Below are positions 1 through 12,058 of a stretch of 64,000 bases of DNA, in pieces (position 1 is the first letter of the stretch; every line of letters begins with the position of its first letter). This stretch comes from Dryococelus australis (taxonomy: Eukaryota > Arthropoda > Insecta > Phasmatodea > Phasmatidae). The stretch lies in NCBI GenBank assembly GCA_029891345.1, contig CM056994.1, positions 55,583,251-55,647,250 on the forward strand, written 5' to 3'. The notes beneath the pieces were generated by a model that saw only the letters and a list, made by a program, of their open reading frames with translations, was not told the DNA's origin and made no database searches. Made by a program: the position numbers and the translations under genes.

Positions 1-1003
1 GTACAAAAATCTGTTCACGCATCTCAATGGCAGATTTTGAAATAACACCTTGGGTATCGAATTCTGGCAGGATTGTATCCGCCTTATCGGCTTGTCCGGG
101 TTAACATCTCCCATGTTGTTCTTCTCCCAAGCCAAGACGCTTACCAGAATAGTCCATTACGGCGTCAACGAGGTTCATCCATCTTCAAGCCCTCGCCTGT
201 CGTTGCCATGGTGACAGCCTCCGCGGTCCATCTGATTTTATTTGTTGTTGGGGTGGTTAATGCGTTGTTGTGAGAGCGGGCGCGTTGGTTTGACAGGCGA
301 CCTCGAAATTTGCTGCAGCTGTTCAAGTTATGGCAGAATGCCTTTTATTTTTTAATAGTCGTTAAGACTGGGATGGACCGCCCCCCCACCCCCCCAACCT
401 GCGTGAATACGCGTATCTCTGTAAATAAACATTCTGCAAATACGACTTTTTCTCAGCGAAAAAAAAAAAAAACTATTATCTATGTCCCTATTTTTTTACT
501 TTTGTCATACTATGTATATTCTTCGAGAAAAAATTTCGTGAAAATGATCAAAAGAAAAGTCTAGAAATACGGACGTAGTTTAATCTGTGGGCTTTCGTCG
601 TGTGTAATAAAATCCCTGTGTTACAGATCTAACCTGTACAGTACAGCGTTACGGTGGAAACACTGCACGCATTGCGCGTAGGAGCGACGAGGCACAAGGC
701 GTGCGTGTTGAAGTCGCCCGTATCGCTCCCTCGCTTCTTGACCTTCGACGCAGAGTTCCCACGGGGGTCCACCACACTCCCGATGTGTAGTTGATTTGGC
801 AGTTAATGCGTGTAATGCGGGCGGAACGGTGGGTCGCTCGCAGGTTTCGATGCGTATCCGTGGTCCAGTGTCTCATGCGCGGACCTCCGAAACAACGTTC
901 GATGCCGGGCGGATACGATTGCGGCTGATTCCTCGGCGAGGGACACGATGCACGTCGGCCAGAAGTTCTGTGGCTGTTCCCCGGCGTGATTCCGCTTCAT
1001 TTA
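1..1003. other. Unassigned left flank
   Basis: No gene or repeat family is recognised here. The first 600 bases are AT-rich with a short C run near 380 and an A run near 460. From about 640 to 1000 the DNA becomes GC-rich and CpG-dense, which opens short frames on both strands. None has a recognisable domain. This patch stops where family A copy A1 begins. Confidence 0.6.
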
Positions 1004-1005
1004 TA

Positions 1006-1640
1006 CGCCGTTCACGTTAACATGAGTACTTTCTTAATCGACCTTGGAAAAAAGTCGCTGTCCCTGCTTACATACACTCTAAATTCGAATCAGTGGAAAA
1101 CCACTGATCTGCAGTGAAAACGGCTCCACACTTAGAATCAGCCGGGGGGGGGGGGGGGACTGATTGTTTTAGTGGAAAAATTACGCTGATTGAATTAGTG
1201 GTGAAGTGAAAAATTTCACTGATTCTAAGTGGAGCCACTTTCACTGCGAATCAGTGGTTTCCCACCGATTCAAATTTAGAGTGTACCTATCTATAACAGG
1301 CGTACTGAGTGACATGCCCCAGTAAAGTTGGTAACGATTGTTGGAAAGTAGTTCCACATCTTAACGTCAAATTAAAAGTGTTACGTAGCCATTTGTGATA
1401 ACTTAAATTATCTATTTTTCACTGTCTGTATTTTTAATGCATCGAAGTATAAAATTGAGCAGATTTGAAAAATATTTACTTTTCTGAAAATATCACAGTT
1501 TCACTTCACAGACGCATTAATAAAGCTACGAGGCCCATAGTAATGTAAATTTAACATAAGGCGGAATAATACACGACGTGCATACAAGTAGATCTTAAGC
1601 AGGGATTTCAAAAGTGCTCAGCTTACCATGAACAGCCTTT
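1006..1640 (-). mobile_element. Family A MITE copy A1, interrupted by a hairpin MITE
   Basis: This is a non-autonomous DNA transposon copy read on the minus strand relative to A2. The left end reads GCCGTTCACG after TA and the right end is ATGAACAGCC. Internal blocks match the other copies: CAGTAAAGTTGGTAACGA, GGAAAGTAGTTCCA, CATTTGTGATAACTTAAATT, and GTAGATCTTAAGCAGGG near the right end. A 210-bp hairpin element (1075-1284) is inserted in it. Without that insert A1 is about 425 bp, the family's usual length. It has no coding capacity and would depend on a transposase supplied elsewhere. TA flanks suggest Tc1/mariner-type mobilisation, which is inference. Confidence 0.8.
1075..1284. mobile_element. 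Hairpin MITE nested in A1
   Basis: The two ends are inverted copies, CACTCTAAATTCGAATCAG on the left and its near complement on the right, and the similarity continues inwards as GTGG, CCACTGAT and GGCTCCAC blocks. The whole 210 bp could fold into one long stem. It is flanked by TA on both sides, as expected for Tc1/mariner-type insertion, and it splits family A copy A1. A G run of 14 lies near 1144-1157. No coding sequence is present. Confidence 0.8.
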
Positions 1641-1794
1641 AGTTAAGTTGTCAGCGAATTAAGAAAAGTAGTTCCACGTTGTAGAATTGTATTGCGAGTG
1701 TAAGGTTAAATATATAGTAAATCAAGTTTGTTTTGTTTCTTTGTATACATTACAGTATGAAATGGCATATAAGTAATATGTTTAGGTTCCTATA

Positions 1795-2495
1795 GTTAAT
1801 TCATGGTTACTTCCAACTTTTCTGTAGCCATGCTTAAGTTTTACTTTCAAACTATTTCTCCGCCTCATGCAAAAGTAGTAGGAGAACGTACCAGTCCGAG
1901 ATCACTAAGCGAGGAGCGATGTCCTGAACAATTTTAGAACGATATCGCCAATCATGAAATCGTACTAAAAACGAAAGGCGCTAGGCTCTCCAGCGTCCTG
2001 TGTGGCTATTTAGAACACTCTGAGAAAATTCAAGTGTCGTTCGTTCATCCCAGAAGAATACATATATAAGGTAGGAATATACATAATTATATATAATATA
2101 GGAATTTATACAAGATAGGAATATACATATTTATATATTATTTGCATTATCCTGGGGTGAATGAAACCTGGGTTTTCTCAGCGTGCTCTAAATAGCCATA
2201 CAGGAGGCCGGAGAGCCTAGCGGCTTTCGTTTTTAGTACGATTTTATGATTGGAGATATCGTTGCAAGATTGTTCAGGACACCGTTCCTCGTTTAGTGAT
2301 CACAGACTGGTACGTGCCCCTACTTGCAAACAAAGCTTAGCCGAGTTTATAAAATTTCACCAAAGGGACAACGCACCACATTGGTGGACTCTCGCGTTAT
2401 TAATATTTTTGCATTAGAACAATTTTTCTAGGCATCACCAACACGCCTATTTTCGCTCTGTTTTTATTACTAATATTAATAACAATGAAATAATA
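1795..2495 (-). mobile_element. Family B MITE copy B0, interrupted by a foldback element and truncated
   Basis: This copy starts after TATA with GTTAATTCATGGTTACTTCC and follows the family B minus-strand consensus through CTTAAGTTTTACTT and CTCCGCCTCATGC. A foldback element is inserted there (1871-2325). Family B sequence resumes as GCAAACAAAGCTTAGCCGAG and continues through CACCAAAGGGACAACGCACC and TCACCAACACGCCTATTTTC to about 2495, where similarity ends. The final third, with the second terminal repeat, is missing. No coding capacity is seen. Confidence 0.75.
1871..2325. mobile_element. Foldback element nested in B0
   Basis: The left arm (about 1871-2055) and the right arm (about 2145-2325) are inverted copies. 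Matching blocks include GAACGTACCAGTC with GACTGGTACGTGC, ATCACTAAGCGAGGA with TCCTCGTTTAGTGAT, and CTAGGCTCTCCAGC with GGAGAGCCTAGCG. The loop (about 2056-2145) is AT-rich and contains two copies of GATAGGAATATACATA-like sequence. The flanking family B sequence has TGCAA on both sides of the insert, a likely 5-bp target duplication. No frame of note is present, so the superfamily is uncertain. Confidence 0.75.
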
Positions 2496-3134
2496 TTTTG
2501 TGAACATTTTGGTCGTCAACATAGAATTTGATATCAGCACAGTTTTGCAAGGGATTGCGTGTAAACCCTAGGGAGAAATCAATTTTTTTAAAACGCTACA
2601 GAAAACTGCTCGTATTCAGCAGCCGCATTTAAAAGGAAGGTAATTTTTCGTGGTAAATTTATTTCTGGTTATGGTCCCACCTGCAGATTTTTTTTTTTTT
2701 TTGTTGGCTGGTCTGTACGACAAGCTACGCCCGTATTTGACAGCCGAATGAAAACTAGGTCACGCTACCCATGTATCGTCGCTATTTGCTGGCAGCCAGC
2801 CCAGCCATGTAAAAATACGCCATCCATTCATGAACATAACGAGAAGTGAAGTGTTTTGAGAAATAACTTGGCACGACATATTTTCTGCAATTTATCACTG
2901 TCTTCATTATCTGCGCCATAGTCCAGCTTCTTTCTTTCTTCTTATATCCACATTTGTTGGTGTTACCTCGCTTGACATAATTTTCTTCTGAACCACAGAC
3001 GAATTTCGTGGTAGACATACATCAGTTTACTGTGTACGTCAAATTTATAACCATTTCTGCAAGGCGTACGGATAATGTTAAGTAAAATATCGCGCTTTGG
3101 AGCAAGGTCAATATTGGCTTCATACGTGCATATA
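2496..3134. other. Unassigned AT-rich spacer
   Basis: No repeat family or gene is recognised. A T run lies at 2689-2702. Short frames exist but show no domain or conserved motif. Confidence 0.55.
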
Positions 3135-3362
3135 GGCGATTCACGGTAAAGTGAGCACTTTTTAAGGCCCTGCTGAATTTTTCTTCACATCAGATTACTG
3201 TCTTCCTGTCACTTTTTAATATAAACATTGCCATGAGACTGATAAACACAGTGTTATACATTCCACCACTCCCAAAAGTTAGAGCTGCAATAAAATATAT
3301 TTATTAGGGGTTAATGCCTGTTGCAAGGGCCTTAAAAAGTGCTCACTTTACCATGAACAGCC
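3135..3362. mobile_element. Family C MITE copy C1
   Basis: The ends are inverted copies: GGCGATTCACGGTAAAGTGA on the left and TCACTTTACCATGAACAGCC on the right. They are flanked by TA. The terminal 40 bases match family A but the interior is shorter and different, with GATAAACACAGTG and TTATTAGGGGTTAA. C2 and C3 share this layout, so C is a separate subfamily sharing A-type ends. It is non-coding. Confidence 0.75.
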
Positions 3363-4204
3363 TATAATAGTGATTTTTTTTTTTGCGACAGTGTTGGCTA
3401 GTTTGTCAGGTTTCATCAACGACCACAACTGTTGTTTCTTTATTGGCAGTCGTCCGTGTGAGAAACATATCTTCGTTTGAATGGCCACTGAACGACCGTG
3501 ATACGCCTGTGTAAACAGATAGACTGTCCCAAGTATTTATTATTTAATAATAAATAAACGCTGTTTTGAAATGATTTATCCCGGCGTGGCACATTTCAGA
3601 GCTCTGTTCATGGTTTGTTGGGCGAGCGCGGTTAATGCGAGCAGGGTACTGTGCATCGGTGTTTGTTTTGAGGGGAGAATTTTGTTGTCGGTGATCTTGA
3701 GGAAGCAGCTTGACCCCAGAAGCTCGTGACCCTGGAGTGTAAAACCGCCGTAGGACAGTAGTTATCGCTCGTCGGTGTGTGAGACCCGCCTGAAAGTAAT
3801 GAGGCGCTTATCGCCGGCGAACAACAGGCGGGGCACTGGAACAAACGAGCGCATGGCTGCCTCCTTCTCCCAGCCAGATTATAAAAGTGTTAACAAGTGG
3901 CGCCAAGAATAGCGCGGTAGGGGCATGGAAATAAGTGAGTCGTTAGTAGTATAGAAAACACAGATTTTAACACAGATATATGTTATTTAGCCCAACTTGA
4001 AACAAATATTTAAAATCATTTTAATATCATTTGAAATTATGTTAATATGGATGTAAAATTACACCATTTCCTCTAGTTAGATTTAACCATGTATAAAAAA
4101 ATTAAAATTAAATTCTAATAATATCGATGAAAAATCGATACGATTTCATTTGCCTTTCACTAATCACGTGCGGACGTGAAGTGAACGTAAACTGAACGTA
4201 AAAT
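3363..4204. other. Unassigned spacer
   Basis: No supported gene is seen. A modestly GC-rich stretch lies at 3600-3900, followed by AT-rich DNA with ATCGAT-rich sequence near 4124-4142. Nothing resembles a known repeat elsewhere in the window. Confidence 0.5.
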
Positions 4205-4588
4205 GTTTATAAAATCACCCAGTGTATTTAGTATTTGGTTGTTACCTAAATATGTCATGTATCACAAGCGTTTTATAATCCTGTTGACGTAGAGACATCT
4301 TATTTTTGAAAAGAATAATCGCTTATACTTTAATCTATAAATTATATTTTATGTATAATTAATACGAATAAAATTAGAGAAAATTGGTGTGTTGGTAATG
4401 GCTAGTAATTAATAGTTTCTATGTAAAATGTTATTATAACGAGTGCGCACAAATGCAGTGCGTTGTCACTTTGGCGTAATTATCTATAATTAGTTAAGTT
4501 TTCTTTCCATAAGGCGGGGTAATAGCCTGAAGGCAGAACTTTAGCAGGACTTCAGGAAAGTTGGAAGTAAAACTGAATGGGCTACAGT
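4205..4588 (+). mobile_element. Family B MITE copy B1, left end degraded
   Basis: Family B blocks are clear from ATAAAATCACCCAGTGTATT through TGTCATGTATCACAAGCGTT, GTGTGTTGGTAATGGCTAGT and the terminal TTGGAAGTAAAACTGAATGG. The right end is followed by CTACA rather than CTATA. The left terminal repeat is replaced by repeated GAACGTAAA-like sequence, so this copy is decayed at its left end. It lies only about 40 bp from A2. Confidence 0.7.
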
Positions 4589-4629
4589 CATCCTTGCAAC
4601 TCTGCTACTGTAGGCTATATGCGGTTAAA

Positions 4630-5053
4630 GGCTGTTCACGGTAAAATGAACACTTTCGAATGCTCTGCGTAAGATCTACCTGTATATACGTTATGAATTC
4701 CTCCGCCTTATGTAAATTTAACATTGTCATGAGCCTCATCACTTTATTCATGCGTCGGTCAAATGAACCAGTGAAATTATTAAGAAAGTAAATACTTTAC
4801 AAATCTGCTAATTTTTCCACTTCGATGCATTAAAAAAAAAAACAGAAGGCGAAAGAAATAATTTTAAGTCATCACAAATGGTTACCTCAAACTTCTTATT
4901 TGACGTTAATATATGGAACTACTTTCCATCCGTCGTTACCAACTTTACTGGGCGAATATCACTCAGTGCGCCCATTAAAATATATGCATGCAGGGGCAGT
5001 GATTTTTTCTAAGGTTAATTTCTAAAGTGCTCAAGTTTATCGTGAACTGCCTT
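4630..5053 (+). mobile_element. Family A MITE copy A2
   Basis: The left end is GGCTGTTCACGGTAAAATGA and the right end is the inverted AGTTTATCGTGAACTGCC. Internal family blocks are present: TATGAATTCCTCCGCCTTATG, GCATTAAAAAAAAAAACAGA, ATCACAAATGGTTACCT and CGTTACCAACTTTACTGG. A short internal stem of the type GGGCG(C/A)A...TGCGCCC is also present near 4949-4975. It is non-coding. Confidence 0.85.
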
Positions 5054-5055
5054 TA

Positions 5056-5790
5056 TCAGTTCCTACAGCTTGTGAACGGTGTATTATGGTGTTATATCTG
5101 GAGAAACAGAACGGCAAGGGACTGAAAAGTCTGTACCAATATATCTTCCCAGAAATGTTCCTTCCAGGTACTACCGTATAGGTAAATCAAATCTGGGGAT
5201 GGGATGAGACATCCTGATGCAGAATGATGTACGGTACAAATGTTCCATTGTGTGTTACTGCACGTAACTGCACTCTCATAGTTGCGTCCAGGCAGAAGAA
5301 GAAACTAACTTGATCACCGCCGATGTTACACATCATCTAATTTATTTCAAACTGCCATATTTGAGTCCCTTAACCACGGTAGATCTTCCAGTGGCTCAGA
5401 TACAAATTTTAATGAAAACGTTTAATTCTGTTACTCCGGAGATAATTTACATTCCATGAGAATTCATGATCGTCAGCGCGATCGAGAATCTCTTCCGCGG
5501 AACTCTTGACGTTTCACTATGCTATGGCCGGCAGTTGCACTTGTCGGTTTATTTCAGCAGCATTTGTGAACTGCACCACAGCAACTGGCGCTAGGCAAAT
5601 TGTATCTACTTCGTACGACTCCTAAGTAAGCAATTATTGAAATATCTCCATATTTACAATGACAACTGACCGGATACCTTCTGCGCCGGTCAAAGGAGCT
5701 GCCGGATTCCAAATAATTCCCTCAGCTCTCGCTAACTTTACCTTATCACTATGGAGGTGGTTAGTAAAAAACAAGGTAGAAGGTGTATAG
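5056..5790. other. Unassigned spacer
   Basis: No gene, tRNA-like sequence or shared repeat is recognised between A2 and A3. Base composition is mixed and the longest frames are short. Confidence 0.5.
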
Positions 5791-5791
5791 A

Positions 5792-6214
5792 GGCTGTTCA
5801 CGATTAAGTAAGTACTGTTGCAATCAACCTTAGTAAAAAAGCCACTGCTCCTACCTACATATATTTTAACGGGCGCACTAAATGGCAGGCGCCCAGTAAA
5901 GTTGGTAACGAAGTATTGAAAGTAGTTCCATATCTAAACGTCGAATAAAAAGTTTTAGGAAATCACTTGTGATAACTTATATTATTTCTTTCACTTTCTG
6001 TTCATTTTGATGCATCGAAGTGTAAAAATTAGCAGATATTTAAAATATTTACTTTTCTAATAATTTGGCACTTCCTCTTGACCGAAGCATGATTAAAGTG
6101 ATGAGGCCCGGGGCAATGTTAAATTTACATATGGCGGAAGAATACACAACGTGTATACAAGTAGATCTTAAGCAGGGCTTTCAAAAGTGCTCATTTAACC
6201 GTGACCTGCCTTTA
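5792..6214 (-). mobile_element. Family A MITE copy A3
   Basis: This is a full-length copy in the opposite orientation to A2. It starts GGCTGTTCACGATTAAGTAA and ends CGTGACCTGCC followed by TTTA. Shared blocks include CCCAGTAAAGTTGGTAACGA, GAAAGTAGTTCCATATC and GTAGATCTTAAGCAGGGCTT. The short frame at 6065-6271 arises from the element and is not a gene. Confidence 0.85.
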
Positions 6215-7450
6215 GGAGCCGTTATCGCAGAGCTACAGAGTAACGTTAATGAATATTATATAACTCCTTAATTCGTCAATAAGTATTGTTTATTCCTTTC
6301 AATCAGCTTTAGATGAGATCTGAATTATGTTTATGGAGGATTTAAGTGATATTAATTACTTCTGTTTTTGTAAAAAATTTGCCCAGTAAACTTCACTTAC
6401 TGCCCCTAATTTAATCCGTGTCCATTTTGATGTAAGCTGTCATTCTTATTGTTTAGTTAAGGTCTCCTGTTTATATGATTTGTAAACATTATTGATTAAT
6501 ATAAAACATGCAATAACACTTTTTCCTGATAGTTATATTCCCCACATACTCAAACCAAATGTAAGATGGGGGGGAGGGGGGACCTACAGCCGATGGCCAT
6601 CCCACCTTAAGGCTCTCGCCTGACGGCGATTCACAACATTTCTGACCTCACTGAGTCCTAAACCAAGGGCGCAGCAAGGCAGGATTTGCATAAGACCAAG
6701 CAAAACCATCAGAACACAACAAATGGCAAAAGCCAAGCAAAAAACTTTTTTTTTTTTGCTGTACAGTGTAAGGGTACATAATAGTTATAAACTATTTGTA
6801 ACAGAAACATAGAAGTGTGGTAATACACTTTATTTTTATTATAGTTTTTTTGTTCAATTCTTTCATATTTCTTATAGGTGAAAAATACTTCCATTTATTA
6901 TTATTCTTACATTACATTTTGTAAAGTGAACATTATTTTCTTTTCCCATATATATCTAATTTACTAAAACATTTACATAAAAAAGACAGATAGGCAAAAT
7001 ATAGAATAAAATGCAACCAGATACTTCAGGTATCTGGTATTTTCATACAGGTTATGTTTATGCCCTTTACTGGCCATTTTAATGAGTAAAAACAAAAGGC
7101 CTTCACGAAATATATTGGGCAAGTGACCACAAAATACCATCATTACAAAATGACGGCTTTATTTCTGTCGCACCTACATTTACTCTTGATAATATAAATA
7201 ATTTCTAGTTTCTACACCAGGAACTAACCATTTTGGAAACACATTCCTGGTCATCACTATGTGAGCCTGGTAACCTCACTGTTTACTGCATATCTACTCG
7301 CGATCCCAAATGGATGGGAGCAACTGCTAAACAATGCCAGCCTTAACTCCCGCGAGTAAATGTGATTTTTGCAAAAGCCCTAAACTTCGTAAAGTTTTCT
7401 CTTAAAACATCCACCAGTCATAAATATACAGAGTCTCACATATCGCCTAC
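6215..7450. other. Unassigned AT-rich spacer
   Basis: Mostly AT-rich with no repeat shared elsewhere in the window. A G run (6568-6573 and on) and a T run near 6747-6757 are present. No convincing coding sequence is seen. Confidence 0.5.
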
Positions 7451-7625
7451 TGGGTTACAAAAGGCTAAGACCATAATTATTGCCTTTGGTTACAAATGGT
7501 CTCGGTTAGAAATGGTTACAAGTGGTTACGAGTGGTTACAACCACTCGTAACAGGTAACTCGTTCTTGGTTACGACATGGTCACCATTCCTCATAAGTTT
7601 ACAAAACCCCCTGGTTACAGAAGGT
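7451..7625. repeat. Degenerate GGTTAC-rich cluster with short palindrome
   Basis: GGTTAC or close variants recur about eight times in roughly 170 bases, often at 10-bp spacing as in TGGTTACAAGTGGTTACGAG. Within it, 7525-7552 is a 28-base near-perfect palindrome with 13-base arms (GTTACGAGTGGTT) and a 2-base loop. The frame at 7362-7706 runs through it and is explained by the repeat. Confidence 0.55.
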
Positions 7626-10600
7626 AACATTATCGAATTTTCGGCCAACATTTCGCAGAACTTTAAAAATGTTTTAAGAATTCCGGCCAGCGTGGCCCTC
7701 GCCTAACGTCAAAGTGACGTAAGGGACCTGTCCGCTTGAGGAGCCTACGTGTGTGTACCAAATAAGAATGCTACTTATCTCTGGCAGAAGCTTGCCCCCT
7801 CGAGGCCACTGAACTGACTCCGATGGCAGCGTGCACCGGCATTAAACACACAGGTCCACCCTCTTGCGCTACCAATCAAATTAATTTCCCCTCAAAAACT
7901 GAATTTCCAAGAAATCGTTGGGCTTTCAATTACTTCTAGGAGGGATCAAGCTAATCACAACCAATGGCGGTTGATGTTACCAAATATGGTGAACCGACGC
8001 AGTGGACACCTATTTCCCTTAGGGGGTGTCACTAGTTGAAATATCAAAAACCAGTAATATTACAGTATGTCATCAAACTTCCGGCCTCTTGACCAAGTTG
8101 CCGGAAACGGCGTAACCAGACGTCACTGTTTTGGGCGGCTCACGCACCATGGCAGGCAGTTCTCAGCGTCTTGCCGTCGACGGTGCTGCGCTCCGGTGAC
8201 GAATCGCTGAAACACCAGTCCGCTACACACTTCTCTTCCAGGTCTGGTTACTACCGCACGTGAAAATATGCGCGGGCATTAACAGTTATTTTCTCGGCAC
8301 CCCAGGTTTCTCAAAGCCTTTTTTTAAGTGACGTGAAGCCGGCGAGAACATTGCAGGTGAGTTATATTAGAGTTTCAAATCGCATCGGAGGTTTCTAAAC
8401 CTCAAAATCAACGTGTGAATGTGTTCGTGCGTATCGGACAGTACGCCGCACAAACCGCAACCAAACACAGTAAGTTTTTTTTCTTTTTTTTCGAATGGGT
8501 GAATGTCGACAAAGTCCGCCTGCTAGTACATGATTATTTTAATAATCCGAGGGTGTGTGCGACGTGGTCCACCCCATTAATTTTAAGAGTGTTTTTATTA
8601 GTTGCAAGTTGATTATTATTCCAAGACGTGCAGTGACGTGACGCTGCCTGTCACACATTACAGAGTGTTAAAAATCCACGTTTTTATGCGAAACTATAAA
8701 TCGTGCGTCCAACGTGTTGATCTACGAAAAGAACACACACTTCAGACGAACGCTGTTGAGTGCTTTCAAGATGTCACGCACATTAGAAACATCATTTTTG
8801 AGTTCTCCAAAATTGCTAAAAACGGCTTTTTCAAAGCATTGTATCTGAAAATATACGCGTCAGATACATAGAAAACTACATTGAACCTTCCTACAGACTT
8901 TCCACCAATAAAATAAAAGGGTCGCCGCTCAAAGTCCCATAGGTATACACGCAGTACGACGGGAACACTTCACGTCAGTTCAGAGCCTTGCGGTTAGTGG
9001 CAATGGCGTACTTGATACGGGAGGCAATGTCGCCCTTATCGCGCCTACCTGCGCCTCTCGGCTTGAAACGCGGAAATTAGCTCCGGGGGCGGGAGCAGCG
9101 GACCCTACAGCTATAATTTTTTTTTTTTTTTCATTCCAGCAGGCAGGACACGGTCGAGATTTACAAACAAAAATACTAAAGCAATGTGTGATTGTACAGA
9201 TTTGTCCACAGCTCTGAAGTCTCTCTCCCTCCCTCTGTCTCTCTCTTAATTACAGGAGCACTTGTGGGGTGAAGTTAGCAATAAGAACTTAACTCGCTGC
9301 AATGACTTGTTCGAAGACGTAATGAGAGACGCACAAGGCAGGCAGTCCAGACAAAGTAATTACCACCCCTCCTCCAACCATCCTGTTGGTCGAACCGCTG
9401 ACAATCAGTAGACCTGCTCTGCAGAGGGGGAGGCTGTGTAGGTAAGAAACCCGAGGCCATGCAACTTCATTCCGCCAACCGTTTCGTAAGACTACACAGG
9501 ACCAAAACAACGCATGTGCCATACAGTTAAAGCGCTACAGCATCTCAGAAACGAAATGAATCACTGAACTCTTTTCGCAGTCTGTTTTCAAAGAGAAAGA
9601 AGAGATCAAAAATAACTCGGCAATATACAGTGCATTAAATGCAAATCCATGTAGTGTTTCCGCGGTAGGGCAGTGTCAGCATGGCTGAGGCGAGGATCGA
9701 GCAAAGCGGCGATCATTACACCCTGAATGCCTGCACGTGTCGAAGCAGCTTGGCGGTCCACTGTGAGCCGCCGTCTGCTCAGCGCAGTTTTCAGGATACT
9801 CAAATGCTATCTCACTTTGCCCAGAGTACCCTAAACCTTCAAACATAACTCGTGAGTAGATGACGAATTCGTTTATAGAAAAAAAGCAACAAATCTGAAG
9901 AGCAGGTAGCAAACTCGTTGTTAAGTTTATTTACTAGATTATCGGTGTAAACGTTGAACAGTCTTATTATTCACACAATAGGCCATAAGTTCAATAATAT
10001 TTGCAGCTGTCAAATATGAAGGCAGAGAAATGACTCGGTAACTGATACCGCACACCAATTTTCAGTTTAAATCGCATGTTATTTTATTTACTAATATTTT
10101 ACAGTCTGCTATTTTCACTTGCTTTAACACTCCGTATCATACGTAACAACCATTTACGCTTGCAAATTCTATACTGTAGTTATGAACATTTTGTACTAAC
10201 AAGTTATGTTTATGAACAACACAATTAATAAAATATTCCTGGCCTTTAAACACAGTTAATATTACGCGTCGCAGTACAAGACGCTCGCAGACAAGGTGTG
10301 CTCCGCATCGCAAACTTACAACACTTTGACGACGCAAAACTTGTAGAAAATATACGGCCCGGACAGTACTGGCCACGCCAAGATTCGCTCCTCTCATACC
10401 TGGTAACTTAGCAGTGACTTAGCAGCACGGGACAACACACAGCCCCCGGAAAATCGTTGTTGCTCCTTCGTGTTGCAGGCGCCAGCGGTCGCCAGGACGA
10501 CTTGGTCGCACAGCTCGTCAGCTAACCGCAGCTCCGGCGCAACGCTCGCAGCATTTGTGCACACACCAGCCACGTACGATTGTAAGTATTGCACACTACA

Positions 10601-11814
10601 GTTACGTTGCTGCACACAATTATCTATCACTCGCGGCACTTGCCTCCAGGAACAAGTTTGTAAAAAAAAAAAAAACATTACAACAGGACCGGCACACTTC
10701 TGCGGTGGCAAGGGCGTACGTAACGTATTAATAAACGTGCAGTCTTTACACCAAGCCAACAACTTCATACTTTTACGTTACGTGCAAAACATTCCGGTCC
10801 GAGACCGCCTGCCGCAGTTCTGTTCCAGTCGCGCAGCGCGTGGAACATATAGCGCATTACTTCTGCTGCTAGCAACGGGCGTCAGCCGACTAGGCCGTAG
10901 CCAGTGCAGCGCCACGGCACGCACACGTAGCGCACCTGGTGACGATCGCCCGAACAACCAATTAAACTGCGCACGTTACAATCAAGTACCATTTGAAATA
11001 TAACGAGTATAAAATAAATATACAATTAGCAAATAATAATACATTCTAAAAATATTAAATATTCCAATACATTGTATATACAATAGCAAAATAATAATCG
11101 GCCGGCCAATTAAAAAATACACTGACTAAAAGTACTCTACACTCGCGCCACGGCAACCCACTGTTGCCAACCTTATCAAAAAAAAAACCTGGCGCCAAGT
11201 TACGTGACGAGGCATCGTCACAGCTGACAACCGCGACAACAGTATAACACTGTTTAGAACCCTCGACTGACAATAATAATTATGTTGACACTAATCCCCG
11301 AGAGCAATACCCTCGTCACTTTCTCGCCAGACAGTGTCCCTTGGTAGAATAACAATTTTAGGAACAAGCGTAGCCCCCTCGCAAATAAAATTACTGTTCA
11401 AGTATAGCCAAAAAAATACGCATCGAAGCAGAGTCCTTAGCGCCAGCAGAAGAGTTAATTCCCAAAACAGTGTTTCAAGGCACGCCAGCTGTTTTTTGTA
11501 GGTGGTGACCACGAAGTGCTTGGAGCTTGGAGTTTCCCCAGAAATGATTTTCAGGCGTAGTAATTTCGTGTTCTGTGTAATTAGTAGAGTGGAATTGTGC
11601 CACTTTCCGAGAAAAAAAATATTTTTCCCAAAAGCCCCTACTCGAACACCCATTTTCTTTCCGCACGGCACCCCATTGTGCCAACACCTCACCAATGGTA
11701 TAATGATGTACTTAGTACGTTCTTTTCCTGTCTCGATCGCGAGGGTGTCCGTCCTTTCCTACTTGGGGGTAAAATCCGCCTGGGGGTAAAATTCGTCGGT
11801 TACACCGGCTGCCC
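7626..11814. other. Unassigned region without supported genes
   Basis: Several short frames overlap here (for example near 8415-8871 and 10394-11003) but none shows a domain, signal peptide, or splice structure I can defend. GC and CpG content rise at 8100-8260 and 10440-10960. T-rich runs lie near 8478-8491 and 9117-9131, and an A run near 10661-10674. No copies of the window's repeat families are seen. Confidence 0.45.
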
Positions 11815-12058
11815 TACACTAGTGATAAACCCGTCGTTCCGGCCAGCCAGAATAATGGCGTACATGAGATGGGAATGGAGGAAGGCGAGTGAAGAAGAGC
11901 CAGGAAGGGGGCACCTCATAGAAACACCACGCTCCATACATGAGGTACCTTCGAAAAGTCCCCACACCCCTCCCACCTCCGGGGGAAGGCAGATCGAATA
12001 GAAAGCCTTCAGTGGTGAGAGGCCAGAGGCTAGACCACTGAGCTAACCGCCGATCCAG
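11815..12058 (-). mobile_element. tRNA-derived SINE, minus strand
   Basis: Read on the minus strand from about 12056, the sequence begins with a tRNA-like head: GGCGGTTAGCTCAGTGGTCT contains TAGCTCAGTGG, a full match to the RNA polymerase III A box pattern. TTCGATCTGCC about 50 bases on is a degraded B box. The rest is a GC-rich body continuing to about 11820. A functional tRNA is unlikely because acceptor pairing is absent and the B box is degraded. The body is not obviously shared with the other SINE pieces in the window. Confidence 0.55.

Noticed and set aside
6065-6271. 68-residue frame with plausible composition
   Set aside because: It lies almost wholly inside family A copy A3, and equivalent frames in other copies are broken.
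8415-8871. Two adjoining plus-strand frames that could be one gene
   Set aside because: They are in different frames, contain a T-run-encoded phenylalanine stretch, and show no domain.
10394-11003. Overlapping frames of 177 (plus) and 124 (minus) residues
   Set aside because: Open on both strands in moderately GC-rich DNA, no domain or splice pattern, and an A run inside.
11502-12001. Plus-strand frames of 95 and 134 residues
   Set aside because: They read through a minus-strand SINE and show no recognisable protein features.
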